NCBI GenBank assembly: GCA_006212015.1
Contig: SDAY01000006.1
Coordinates: 1 to 41,472 of the forward strand
Length of the DNA: 41,472 nt
Origin: Halothiobacillaceae bacterium
GTDB taxonomy: Bacteria; Pseudomonadota; Gammaproteobacteria; Halothiobacillales; Halothiobacillaceae
Direction of reading: 5' to 3'
Shown: positions 30,994 to 38,888 of the stretch, piece by piece
How the letters are laid out: every line of letters begins with the position of its first letter
Numbering within the stretch: the stretch's first letter is position 1
Made by a program: the position numbers and the translations under genes
Notes under the pieces: model-generated
Database searches by the model: none
Told to the model about the DNA's origin: nothing
What the model saw: the letters and a program-made list of their open reading frames with translations, nothing else

Positions 30994-32061
30994 TCATAGC
31001 ATGGTCACCGAACCGTCCCGCACGACGAACTCCCGGGTGGAGGCGGGCAACCATGGGCTTACTTCGTCCTTGTCCAGCGCGGTCAGCAGGATTTGACCGC
31101 CGAGCTGGGTCAGGTGATGGAGCAGATGCCGGCGATGGGCTTCATCAAGCTCCGCCGCAAGGTCGTCAAGCAGGATGATCGGGGCTTCCTGCTTCTGCGT
31201 TCGACAGGTTTCGGCCAGGGTCAGCAACATCAGGATGGCAAGGGTCTTCTGCTGGCCGCGCGATAGGACCTCCCTCGCGTCCTTGCCCATGACCTGCAGG
31301 CGCAGTTCAGCGCGATGCGGACCCTGGCTGGTAAAACCCTGTTCCCGGTCGCGCATCCTCGTCCGTTGCAACTGATCGAACAGGGCTTCTCCCCGCGTCC
31401 AGCCCGGATGCAGCGACCAGGCAAATCCGGGAAAGTCGCGGAATTCCGTCAGGCGACCTTCGAGATGCCGGACAAGCTCGTCGGCAGCCTGCTGGCGAAA
31501 AATCGCAACCCTTTCTCCCGCCTGCGCAAGCGGTTCATCCCAGCTCGGCAATTGGGATGGATCCTTGCGCAGCGCGGCATTCCGTTGCTTGAGCAGGCGC
31601 TGATATCGAAGCCATTGCGGGAAAAATTCCGGCTGGACATGAAACAGCCACCAGTCCAGGTAACGCCGGCGCTGTTGCGGTCCGCCCTGAATGAGCTGAT
31701 CGCTGTCGGCATGCAGGGTGATCACCGCAAGGTAACGGGCCAGGTCGGAAAGCCTGTCCGCGGGCGCCGCATCCAGTCGCAGGGTCAAACCATCGGGCTG
31801 CTTGCGCAATCCAAGCTGATGGGTCGAATGCCGATCCGCAACCCGTGCGGCGATGGTCAGGTCAGTCTGTCCATGCTGGCGAATGGTGTCCAGTTGCGCG
31901 GCGCGGAAGGATCGACCTGTCGCGAGCACATGCACGGCCTCCAGCACGCTGGTCTTGCCCGCGCCATTCTGACCGACGAACAGGTTGATCCCAGGATCGA
32001 GGTCCATGTCCGCGGCCGTGAAGGCGCGCAGATGCCTGATCGAAAGTTGCTCGATGAACAT
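30994..32061 (-). CDS. recF: DNA replication and repair protein RecF
   Basis: 355 residues. Walker A is GQNGAGKTSVLEAVH (K36), preceded by the N-terminal MFIEQLSIRHLRAF. The central RRYLDWWLFHVQPEFFPQWLRYQRLLKQRNAAL is typical of RecF. The ABC-type signature LSRGQQKTLAILMLLTLAE and Walker B PIILLDDLAAELDEAHRRHLL are intact. RecF loads RecA at gapped DNA with RecO and RecR. It lies between dnaN (45-base gap) and gyrB. Confidence 0.97.
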   Translation of the reverse strand: MFIEQLSIRHLRAFTAADMDLDPGINLFVGQNGAGKTSVLEAVHVLATGRSFRAAQLDTIRQHGQTDLTIAARVADRHSTHQLGLRKQPDGLTLRLDAAPADRLSDLARYLAVITLHADSDQLIQGGPQQRRRYLDWWLFHVQPEFFPQWLRYQRLLKQRNAALRKDPSQLPSWDEPLAQAGERVAIFRQQAADELVRHLEGRLTEFRDFPGFAWSLHPGWTRGEALFDQLQRTRMRDREQGFTSQGPHRAELRLQVMGKDAREVLSRGQQKTLAILMLLTLAETCRTQKQEAPIILLDDLAAELDEAHRRHLLHHLTQLGGQILLTALDKDEVSPWLPASTREFVVRDGSVTML

Positions 32062-32106
32062 GAATCAGCGGTCTTCCTGTCCGCTTGAACCTGTGGAAAG
32101 CGACAA

Positions 32107-33213
32107 TCAAAGACGCATCGGCATGATCACGTAGGTGCAGCGCATGCCTTCGCTGTCCTGACGACGGATGACGCCGCTGCTCTCGGCATTGCGCATCTCG
32201 ATCACGATTTCCGGGTCCTGCAGGGTGTTCAGCACGTCGAGCAGGTAGGCGATGTTGAAGCCGATGCTCAAGGGATCGCCCTGATAGTCGGCCAGCAGCT
32301 CCTCGCGGGAGTTTTCGCGCTCGGGGTTCTGCGTTTCGATGGACAGCAGTTCGCCCTCCATCGTGAAACGGGCGCCCTTGAACTTTTCGCTGGAGAGGAT
32401 GGCTGCGCGGGTCATGGCCTGACGCAGGGCCTCGCGGCTGATGGTCAGGCGCTTGTCGCTGTTGCCGGGGATGACGCGCTGATAGTCCGGGAAACGTCCA
32501 TCGATCAGCTTGCTGGTCAGGCGCAGCGTGCCCATGTCCACCCGCAGGTGGTTGGCATCCACCTCGATGCGCGCTTCCGCATCGCCCTCCCCAAGCAGTC
32601 GCTGAAGCTCGATCACGCCCTTGCGCGGCACGATCACCTGGCGGATTTCACTGATGGACAGATCCGCAGGGGCTTCGCAGAGGGCCAGTCGATGACCGTC
32701 CGTGGCGGCCCCGCGCAGCGCCTGGGGGGCGAGTTCCAGCAACATGCCGTTGAGGTAGTAACGGACATCCTGCTGCGCCATCGCGAAGGCCACATGCTGG
32801 ATGATGCCCTTCATCACGCCCTGGCGGATCACCAGGGCTTGCGGATCGCGCAGGCCTTCGATGCGAGGGAAGTCCTCGGCCGGCAGGGTTGCCAGCTGGA
32901 ATCGACTCCGTTCCGCCTGGATCACGGCCTGGCCATCACTCACGCTCAGGGTGATGTCACAACCTTCGGGGAGAGTTCGGCAAATGTCGAGGAGTTTCCT
33001 TGCCGGCAAGGTCGTTGCGCCCTCCTTCTCGACCAGCACGCTGACTTCCGTGACCAACTCCATTTCCAGGTCTGTCGCCGTCAGCCGCAGCCCCTGGGAA
33101 CTTGCCTCCATCAGCAGGTTGGCAAGGATGGGCAAGGTCTGGCGACGTTCCACGGCGCCCATGACCTGGTGAATGGCGGGAAGGAGAGTCTCTCTCGGAA
33201 TGCTCAGGCGCAT
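32107..33213 (-). CDS. dnaN: DNA polymerase III beta sliding clamp
   Basis: 368 residues, the normal length. It starts MRLSIPRETLLPAIHQVMGAVERRQTLPILANLLMEA and ends with the conserved MRCTYVIMPMRL. The three clamp domains follow the standard pattern, including YYLNGMLLEL, TDGHRLALCEA, RFPDYQRVIP and NIAYLLDVLNTL. The dimeric ring tethers polymerases and other clamp-binding proteins to DNA. GAGGAGCC lies just before the ATG (complement of about 33217-33225). The AT-rich origin-like region is immediately upstream. Confidence 0.98.
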   Translation of the reverse strand: MRLSIPRETLLPAIHQVMGAVERRQTLPILANLLMEASSQGLRLTATDLEMELVTEVSVLVEKEGATTLPARKLLDICRTLPEGCDITLSVSDGQAVIQAERSRFQLATLPAEDFPRIEGLRDPQALVIRQGVMKGIIQHVAFAMAQQDVRYYLNGMLLELAPQALRGAATDGHRLALCEAPADLSISEIRQVIVPRKGVIELQRLLGEGDAEARIEVDANHLRVDMGTLRLTSKLIDGRFPDYQRVIPGNSDKRLTISREALRQAMTRAAILSSEKFKGARFTMEGELLSIETQNPERENSREELLADYQGDPLSIGFNIAYLLDVLNTLQDPEIVIEMRNAESSGVIRRQDSEGMRCTYVIMPMRL

Positions 33214-33475
33214 GGCGGCTCCTCGTTAATAAATACAAATGATTTATAGAAAATTAAGATATTGATGTTGTTGTTGTAGCAAGCCGTTTGCTGTGGATGA
33301 ACAGAAAAAATCCTTTTATTTCAATGCATTGGAACAAAAACATCGGTGGATGAACAGGGCTGTTCATGCGGGAGCATGCTGGGGTCATGCTGTGAATGAT
33401 TGTGGATAAGTATCATGCACAATCTCATCCCCCGGCTTGTCCACAGCTTGCTCCATGCTGTTATCCACGCCCAGT
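33214..33475. other. Probable chromosomal origin (oriC) in the dnaN-dnaA intergenic region
   Basis: This 262-base non-coding gap combines an AT-rich stretch (about 33226-33285, and again about 33301-33340) with several DnaA-box-like sites. TGTGGATAA at 33401-33409 is a perfect box. TTATCCACG at 33461-33469 differs from the consensus by one base; TGTGGATGA at 33292-33300 and TTGTCCACA at 33437-33445 also each differ by one; GGTGGATGA at 33345-33353 is weaker. The layout (unwinding element plus box cluster beside dnaA) is that of a bacterial origin. In some gammaproteobacteria oriC is instead between dnaA and rpmH; here that gap has one perfect box and little AT-rich DNA. No GATC site is seen in the region. 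Confidence 0.65.
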
Positions 33476-34879
33476 TTAACCACTGCTGAGCGTGCGCAAG
33501 AGCGTGATGTAATCCTCGCCAAGGCGGCCATCGCTTTCGCGCAGTTCGGCGATCTTCCGGCAGGCATGGATGACGGTGGTGTGATCGCGCCCACCAAAGG
33601 CCTTGCCAATTTCAGGGAGGCTGTGGTTGGTCAGTTCCTTGGCCAGCGCCATGGCCATCTGGCGGGGGCGGGTGATGGAGCGGCTGCGGCGTTCCGACAG
33701 CAGGTCATCCACCTTGAGCTTGTAGTACTGGGCCACGGTCTTCTGGATGTTGTCGATCGTGACCAGGCGATCCTGCAGGGCGATCAGGTCCTTCAGCGCC
33801 TCGCGGGTGAAGTCGAGCGTGATCGGCCGGCCGGTGAACTGGCTGCTCGCCATGACACGGCGCAGGGCGCCCTCGAGCTCGCGGATGTTGGAGCGGATGC
33901 GCTTGGCGATGAAGAAGGCGACCTCGCTCGGCAGGTCGATGCCCGACTGCTCCGCCTTGCTCTGCAGGATCGCGACCCGGGTCTCCAGCTCCGGCGGTTC
34001 GATGGCGACGGTGAGCCCCCATCCGAAGCGGGACTTGAGCCGCTCTTCCAGACCGTCGATCTCCTTCGGGTAGCGATCGCAGGACATGACGATCTGCTGG
34101 CCGCTTTCCATCAGGGCGTTGAAGGTGTGGAAAAACTCTTCCTGGGAGCGATCCTTGCCGGCGAAAAACTGGATGTCGTCGATCAGCAGCAGGTTGAGCG
34201 AGCGGTAGAATTGCTTGAACTCGTTGATGGCGTTGTGCTGGATGGAGCGGATCATGTCCTGCACGTAGCGCTCTGAATGCAGGTAAAGCACGCGGGCATG
34301 CGGGTTATGGGCCAGCATCTGGTTGCCGATGGCATGCATCAGGTGGGTCTTGCCCAGGCCCACGCCGCCATAGATGAACAGCGGGTTGTAGCCGCTGCCC
34401 GGATTCTCGGCGACCTGCATGGCCGCCGCGCGCGCCAACTGGTTGGATTTGCCGCCGACGAACGAGGCGAAGGTGAAGTTCGGATTGATGTTGTGCGCCG
34501 GGCTTTCATCCCGGGTGACATCACGGACCTCGTTGACCCTTTGCGGAGCGACCTTGCTCGGTGGGGTCGGGGCGGGCGCTTGCTGAGCCGTGGCCAGGCG
34601 GGATCGAGGCGTACTGCCGACCTCGAGGCTGACCGTGTAGCCATCATCACCGCTCGCACGGCGGGCCAGCTCCTCGATCCGGGCCAGGAAGTTCTGCTTG
34701 ATCCAATCCTGCACAAAGCGGTTGGGCGCGAGCAGGCGCAAAAGCCCCTTTTCCTCGACGGCTTGCAGGGGGCGTATCCAGGTGTTGAGTTGTTGTTCGG
34801 GAAGTTCGCTTGCCAGTTGGTTCTGACAGTGCGACCAGAGAGTCTGGTTGCTCAAGGGCGTTTCTCTTGCGAGCGTCAT
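33476..34879 (-). CDS. dnaA: Chromosomal replication initiator DnaA
   Basis: 467 residues. Domain I (about 1-85) has [26 protein letters not shown] variable linker rich in Ala/Pro/Thr (about 90-130) follows. The AAA+ domain begins [20 protein letters not shown]; Walker A is [10 protein letters not shown] (K177) and Walker B is [12 protein letters not shown]. Domain IV carries the DNA-binding helix-turn-helix with [22 protein letters not shown]-DnaA opens the origin and also autoregulates transcription. A DnaA box at 34914-34922 lies upstream of the start. The gene heads the dnaA-dnaN-recF-gyrB series and is divergent from rpmH. Confidence 0.98.
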   Translation of the reverse strand: MTLARETPLSNQTLWSHCQNQLASELPEQQLNTWIRPLQAVEEKGLLRLLAPNRFVQDWIKQNFLARIEELARRASGDDGYTVSLEVGSTPRSRLATAQQAPAPTPPSKVAPQRVNEVRDVTRDESPAHNINPNFTFASFVGGKSNQLARAAAMQVAENPGSGYNPLFIYGGVGLGKTHLMHAIGNQMLAHNPHARVLYLHSERYVQDMIRSIQHNAINEFKQFYRSLNLLLIDDIQFFAGKDRSQEEFFHTFNALMESGQQIVMSCDRYPKEIDGLEERLKSRFGWGLTVAIEPPELETRVAILQSKAEQSGIDLPSEVAFFIAKRIRSNIRELEGALRRVMASSQFTGRPITLDFTREALKDLIALQDRLVTIDNIQKTVAQYYKLKVDDLLSERRSRSITRPRQMAMALAKELTNHSLPEIGKAFGGRDHTTVIHACRKIAELRESDGRLGEDYITLLRTLSSG

Positions 34880-34913
34880 CGCGTGTCATGTAAAGACGAG
34901 CAATCTTAACCCT

Positions 34914-34922
34914 TTATCCACA
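34914..34922 (+). promoter_or_regulatory. DnaA box upstream of dnaA
   Basis: A perfect TTATCCACA sits 35 bases before the dnaA start, with a weaker relative (CCATCCACA) at 34926-34934. The position suits autoregulation of dnaA, or a minor part of the origin. The dnaA promoter itself could not be placed with confidence. Confidence 0.65.
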
Positions 34923-34964
34923 GATCCATCCACAACTTTCCTTGGTCTCATGGAATCAATTCCA

Positions 34965-34993
34965 TTGACGGCAGGGTCTTTTTAGGATTAAAT
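34965..34993 (+). promoter_or_regulatory. Sigma70-like promoter of rpmH
   Basis: -35 TTGACG (34965-34970), 17-base spacer, -10 TTAAAT (34988-34993). Transcription would start about 35000, roughly 40 bases before rpmH. It would drive rpmH-rnpA and probably the yidD-yidC-mnmE genes behind them. Confidence 0.6.
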
Positions 34994-35037
34994 CCTCGGT
35001 TTGCCATCCGCTTGTCCCGTCTTTGGGAGTCCATGCC

Positions 35038-35172
35038 ATGAAAAGAACGTTCCAACCTAGCAATCTTCACCGCAAGCGTACCCACGGTTTCCGTGCCCGC
35101 ATGAGCACCCGTGGTGGTCGCGCCATCCTGAATGCCCGCCGCGCCAAGGGCCGCACGCGCCTGTCTGCCTGA
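35038..35172 (+). CDS. rpmH: 50S ribosomal protein L34
   Basis: 44 residues, the standard length for L34. It starts [22 protein letters not shown] and continues [22 protein letters not shown], an almost textbook L34. TTGGGAG lies a few bases before the ATG at 35038. It is the first gene of the plus-strand block and is divergent from dnaA, as in most bacteria. Confidence 0.98.
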   Translation: MKRTFQPSNLHRKRTHGFRARMSTRGGRAILNARRAKGRTRLSA

Positions 35173-35204
35173 TCCCTGTCGGGCCAGCTGACGGACGCGA
35201 ACGG

Positions 35205-35561
35205 GTGGAAGGACACTTTCCAAAATCGGCGCGTCTGCTCAGGCCGGCGGAATTCAAGAACGTATTTGCCAACCCCGTACGCGTTTCACGCAACGGGGTT
35301 GTTGTTCTTGCGTGCAGGAATGATCTTGGCCATGCCCGCATGGGCCTGGCCGTGGCCAAGCGCCATGTCCGCCGTGCGCACGAGCGCAATCGCATCAAGC
35401 GTCTTGCCCGTGAAACATTCCGCCAGCATCCTTTTCGCGCCTGTGGCATGGATTGCGTGGTCCTGACCCGGGCGGGCGCGGATCAGGTGAGCAGCAAGGA
35501 CCTGGGTCTGGCGCTGAATTTTGCGTGGCAAAGGTTGTTCGACCAATGCGCAAAATCCTGA
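35205..35561 (+). CDS. rnpA: Ribonuclease P protein component
   Basis: 118 residues starting with GTG at 35205 (MEGHFPKSARLLRPAEFKNVF). The RNP-binding signature is RMGLAVAKRHVRRAHERNRIKRLARETFR, followed by DCVVLTRAGA. The protein assists the RNase P RNA in 5' maturation of tRNA. It lies 32 bases after rpmH and overlaps yidD by 16 bases. Confidence 0.95.
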   Translation: MEGHFPKSARLLRPAEFKNVFANPVRVSRNGVVVLACRNDLGHARMGLAVAKRHVRRAHERNRIKRLARETFRQHPFRACGMDCVVLTRAGADQVSSKDLGLALNFAWQRLFDQCAKS

Positions 35562-35824
35562 TCATCCTCGTCAAGGGTTATCGACTGCTGTTGAGCCCCT
35601 TTGTGGGGAGGCATTGCCGCTTCGAGCCCACATGTTCCTGTTATGCTATCGACGCTCTGGAGCGTCATGGCAGCTTGCGCGGCAGCTGGTTGACCGTTCG
35701 TCGTCTCCTGCGCTGCCATCCTTTCAGTCCCGGCGGGTATGATCCCGTCCCGGACATTCATCACACGCCCAAAGACAAGCCCAATCATGGACAGTCAACG
35801 CCTCCTTCCGATCATCGCGTTTAG
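35546..35824 (+). CDS. yidD: Membrane protein insertion efficiency factor YidD
   Basis: 92 residues from ATG at 35546 (MRKILIILVKGYRLLLSPFVG). The family signature CRFEPTCSCYAIDALERHGSLRGSWLTVRRLLRCHPFSPGGYDPVP is complete, with the conserved cysteines. It overlaps the end of rnpA by 16 bases and the start of yidC by 38 bases, the usual compact arrangement. YidD is thought to aid YidC-dependent membrane insertion. A reading from further upstream (35453) would overlap most of the 3' end of rnpA and was rejected. Confidence 0.93.
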   Translation: MRKILIILVKGYRLLLSPFVGRHCRFEPTCSCYAIDALERHGSLRGSWLTVRRLLRCHPFSPGGYDPVPDIHHTPKDKPNHGQSTPPSDHRV

Positions 35825-37451
35825 CTTTGTCATGCTGCTGATGTGGCAGGCTTGGAATGACGATCAGGCCGCCCTTCTTCAGTCGCAGGTTGTCGCGGTG
35901 GACACGCCGGCCCAGCAGACCGACATACCGACAGCCGGGCAAGCGATTGAAAAGGCGCGGGATGACATTCCCGCCACGCCCGCCCAGCCCCTTGCCCAGG
36001 CTGCGGCGAGCGGTGATGTGGTGCGGGTCGTGACCGATGTCCTGGATCTGGTCATCAACACCCGCGGGGGCGTGGTCCAGCAGGCCGATCTGCGTGCCTA
36101 TCCGCAGGAACTGGAGCATCCGGACAAGCCGGTTCGCCTGCTCAGCGATGCCTCCGGCATGGTCAACGTGGCCCAATCCGGGCTGCGCGCGACCCGTGGG
36201 GCGGCCCCGGACCATTACGCGACCTATCGCAGTGAAGCGGGTGAATACCGGCTTGCCGATGGCGAGGACAAGATCGTCGTCCCCCTTGCCTGGGAACAGG
36301 ATGGCGTGCGGGTGACGAAGACCTTCACCCTGACCCGCGGCAGCTACACCATCGATATTGGCCATCAGGTCAGCAATGGCGGCGCTTCGACCTGGGTCGG
36401 CAGCCAGTATCGCCAGTTGCAGCGCAATGCGGCAGGCGAAGGCATGGCGCTGGTCTACACCTACACGGGGGGCGTCTATGCGGGCACCCAGGCCGATGGC
36501 GAGCGCCGGGCCTACGAGAAGGTCGACTTCGACGACATGGCCAAGACCGGGCTGGATGCGTCGCTGAGCGACGGCTGGGTCGCCATGATCCAGCACTACT
36601 TCCTCAGCGCCTGGGTGCCGGGCGACAAGGCCGAGGCCAACCGCTTCTACACCCTGACCAGCCAGAACGGCACGCCGCTCTACACCCTGGGCATGATCTC
36701 GCCCGCGCGCACGGTCGAGCCGGGCGCGAGCAGCGCGTTCAGCTCCAGCCTCTACCTGGGCCCGAAGATCCAGGACGACCTCGAAGCCTTGGCGACCGGC
36801 CTCGACCTGACCGTCGATTACGGCATGCTGCACTTCATCGCCAAGCCGATCTTCTGGCTGCTCAACCTGTTCCACGACTGGGTCGGCAACTGGGGCTGGG
36901 CCATCGTGCTGGTCACCGTGCTGATCAAGCTGGTGTTCTACCGCCTGTCCGAGAGCAGCTACCGCTCCATGGCCAACATGCGCAAGCTGCAGCCCAAGCT
37001 GAAGTCGCTCAAGGAGCGCTACGGCGACGACAAGCAGAAGTTCTCCGAAGAGATGATGAAGCTCTACCGCACGGAGAAGATCAATCCGCTCGGCGGCTGC
37101 CTGCCCATCCTGGTGCAGATCCCGGTGTTCATTTCCCTGTACTGGGTGCTGGTCGAGTCGGTCGAGCTGCGCCAGGCGCCGTTCATCCTGTGGATCAACG
37201 ACCTGACCGCGATGGACCCGTACTTCGTCCTGCCGGTCATCATGGGCGTGAGCATGTGGCTGCAGCACAAGCTCAACCCGCAGCCGATGGACGAGATGCA
37301 GCGCAAGGTCTTCATGATCCTGCCGCCGGTGTTCACCGTGTTCTTCGCCTTCTTCCCGTCCGGCCTGGTGCTGTACTGGGTGGTGAACAACGTGCTGTCG
37401 ATCGCCCAGCAGTGGGTCATCAACAAGCGCATGGGCGCCATGGACGTCTGA
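35787..37451 (+). CDS. yidC: Membrane protein insertase YidC
   Basis: 554 residues from ATG at 35787 ([23 protein letters not shown]). An N-terminal membrane helix is followed by the large periplasmic beta-supersandwich (about 60-340) found in Gram-negative YidC. The conserved insertase core then begins at [26 protein letters not shown], with the membrane-cytosol hairpin [27 protein letters not shown] and the later [24 protein letters not shown] and [21 protein letters not shown]. YidC inserts and folds inner-membrane proteins alone or with SecYEG. It is flanked by yidD and mnmE in the normal order. Confidence 0.97.
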   Translation: MDSQRLLPIIAFSFVMLLMWQAWNDDQAALLQSQVVAVDTPAQQTDIPTAGQAIEKARDDIPATPAQPLAQAAASGDVVRVVTDVLDLVINTRGGVVQQADLRAYPQELEHPDKPVRLLSDASGMVNVAQSGLRATRGAAPDHYATYRSEAGEYRLADGEDKIVVPLAWEQDGVRVTKTFTLTRGSYTIDIGHQVSNGGASTWVGSQYRQLQRNAAGEGMALVYTYTGGVYAGTQADGERRAYEKVDFDDMAKTGLDASLSDGWVAMIQHYFLSAWVPGDKAEANRFYTLTSQNGTPLYTLGMISPARTVEPGASSAFSSSLYLGPKIQDDLEALATGLDLTVDYGMLHFIAKPIFWLLNLFHDWVGNWGWAIVLVTVLIKLVFYRLSESSYRSMANMRKLQPKLKSLKERYGDDKQKFSEEMMKLYRTEKINPLGGCLPILVQIPVFISLYWVLVESVELRQAPFILWINDLTAMDPYFVLPVIMGVSMWLQHKLNPQPMDEMQRKVFMILPPVFTVFFAFFPSGLVLYWVVNNVLSIAQQWVINKRMGAMDV

Positions 37452-37467
37452 CGTCCATGGCTTGCGC

Positions 37468-38847
37468 ATGAACGGCGGACCGTCCGACACCATCGTCGCC
37501 GTGGCCACCGCGCCGGGGCGCGGGGGCGTGGGCGTGGTGCGGGTCTCCGGCCCGCTGGCCCCGGCCATCGCCCTGGGCATGCTCGGCGGCCTGCCCAGGC
37601 CCCGCCTGGCCGTGCATCGCGTGTTCCGCGACGGCGCGGGCGAGGCGCTCGACGACGGCATCGCCCTCTTTTTTCCCGGCCCGCACTCCTTCACCGGCGA
37701 GGACGTGCTCGAACTGCAGGGCCACGGCGGCCCGGTGGTGCTCGATTGCATCGTGCGCGCCTGCCTCGCGTTTGGCGCAAGGCTGGCGCGTCCCGGCGAG
37801 TTTTCCGAGCGCGCCTTCCTCAACGACAAGGTCGATCTCGCCCAGGCCGAGGCCATCGCCGACCTGATCGAGGCCGGTTCCGAGGCGGCGGCCAAGGCCG
37901 CGCTGGCCTCGCTGCGGGGCGCCTTCTCGCGCGAGGTGCATGACCTCACCGAGCGGCTGATCGCCCTGCGCATGTACATCGAGGCGGCGCTGGACTTCCC
38001 CGAGGAGGAGATCGACTTCCTCGCCGATCAAAACCTGCTGACCCGGCTGGACGACATGCTCGCCCAGGCGGCGCGAGTGCGGTCAGCGGCCCACCAGGGC
38101 AGTCTGCTGCGCGAGGGCCTGCATGTGGTGATCCTCGGCCAGCCGAACGCGGGCAAGTCCAGCCTGCTCAACGCCCTGTGCGGGCATGAGGCCGCCATCG
38201 TCACCGACATCCCCGGCACCACGCGCGACCTGCTGCGTCAGCACCTGTCCATCGACGGCCTGCCGCTGCACCTGGTCGATACCGCCGGCCTGCGCGAGAG
38301 CGCGGACCGGGTCGAGCAGGAGGGCATGCGCCGCGCCTGGCTGGAGGTCGAGCGCGCCGAGCGCGTGCTGCTGGTGGTGGACGACCGGGGCGGCATCGCG
38401 CCCGGGGATGCCGCCATCCTGCGCAAGCTCCCCGCCGGCAAGCCCTTCACCGTGGTCCGCAACAAGATCGACCTGTCCGGACGCGCGGCGGGCGAACGCC
38501 TGCTCGACGCGCTGCCCGAGGCCCCCGGCCACGGCGTCACCGAGATCGCCCTGTCGGCGAGGGGCGGCGAGGGGCTCGACCTGCTGCGCGCCCACCTCAA
38601 GGGCTGCCTGGGCTACCAGCCGGGCGAGGGCGGCGTGTTCCTCGCCCGCCGCCGTCATCTCGATGCGCTGGAGCGCGCCGGACAGCACATGCACGCGGCG
38701 CGGACCCAGCTGCTCCACGCCCGCGCCGGCGAGCTGGCCGCCGAGGAGCTGCGCCACGCCCAGGCCGCCCTGGGCGAGATCACCGGCGCGTTCAGCCCGG
38801 ACGACCTGCTGGGGCGGATCTTCTCCTCGTTCTGCATCGGCAAGTAG
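37468..38847 (+). CDS. mnmE: tRNA uridine-5-carboxymethylaminomethyl GTPase MnmE
   Basis: 459 residues from ATG at 37468 ([28 protein letters not shown]). The N-terminal domain binds the formyl-folate cofactor. The inserted G domain has Walker [13 protein letters not shown] (K230), the switch [18 protein letters not shown] and NKID. The C-terminal catalytic FCIGK has the conserved cysteine. With MnmG it modifies the wobble uridine of several tRNAs. It lies 16 bases after yidC. Confidence 0.97.
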   Translation: MNGGPSDTIVAVATAPGRGGVGVVRVSGPLAPAIALGMLGGLPRPRLAVHRVFRDGAGEALDDGIALFFPGPHSFTGEDVLELQGHGGPVVLDCIVRACLAFGARLARPGEFSERAFLNDKVDLAQAEAIADLIEAGSEAAAKAALASLRGAFSREVHDLTERLIALRMYIEAALDFPEEEIDFLADQNLLTRLDDMLAQAARVRSAAHQGSLLREGLHVVILGQPNAGKSSLLNALCGHEAAIVTDIPGTTRDLLRQHLSIDGLPLHLVDTAGLRESADRVEQEGMRRAWLEVERAERVLLVVDDRGGIAPGDAAILRKLPAGKPFTVVRNKIDLSGRAAGERLLDALPEAPGHGVTEIALSARGGEGLDLLRAHLKGCLGYQPGEGGVFLARRRHLDALERAGQHMHAARTQLLHARAGELAAEELRHAQAALGEITGAFSPDDLLGRIFSSFCIGK

Positions 38848-38888
38848 GCCGTTCAGCCCGGCCCCAACCGCAGCTCAGGTGAAGCGTC

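Noticed and set aside
34880-35037. oriC between dnaA and rpmH
   Set aside because: Only one perfect DnaA box and a short AT-rich stretch best explained by the rpmH promoter. The dnaN-dnaA gap has more boxes and more AT-rich DNA. It is not excluded.
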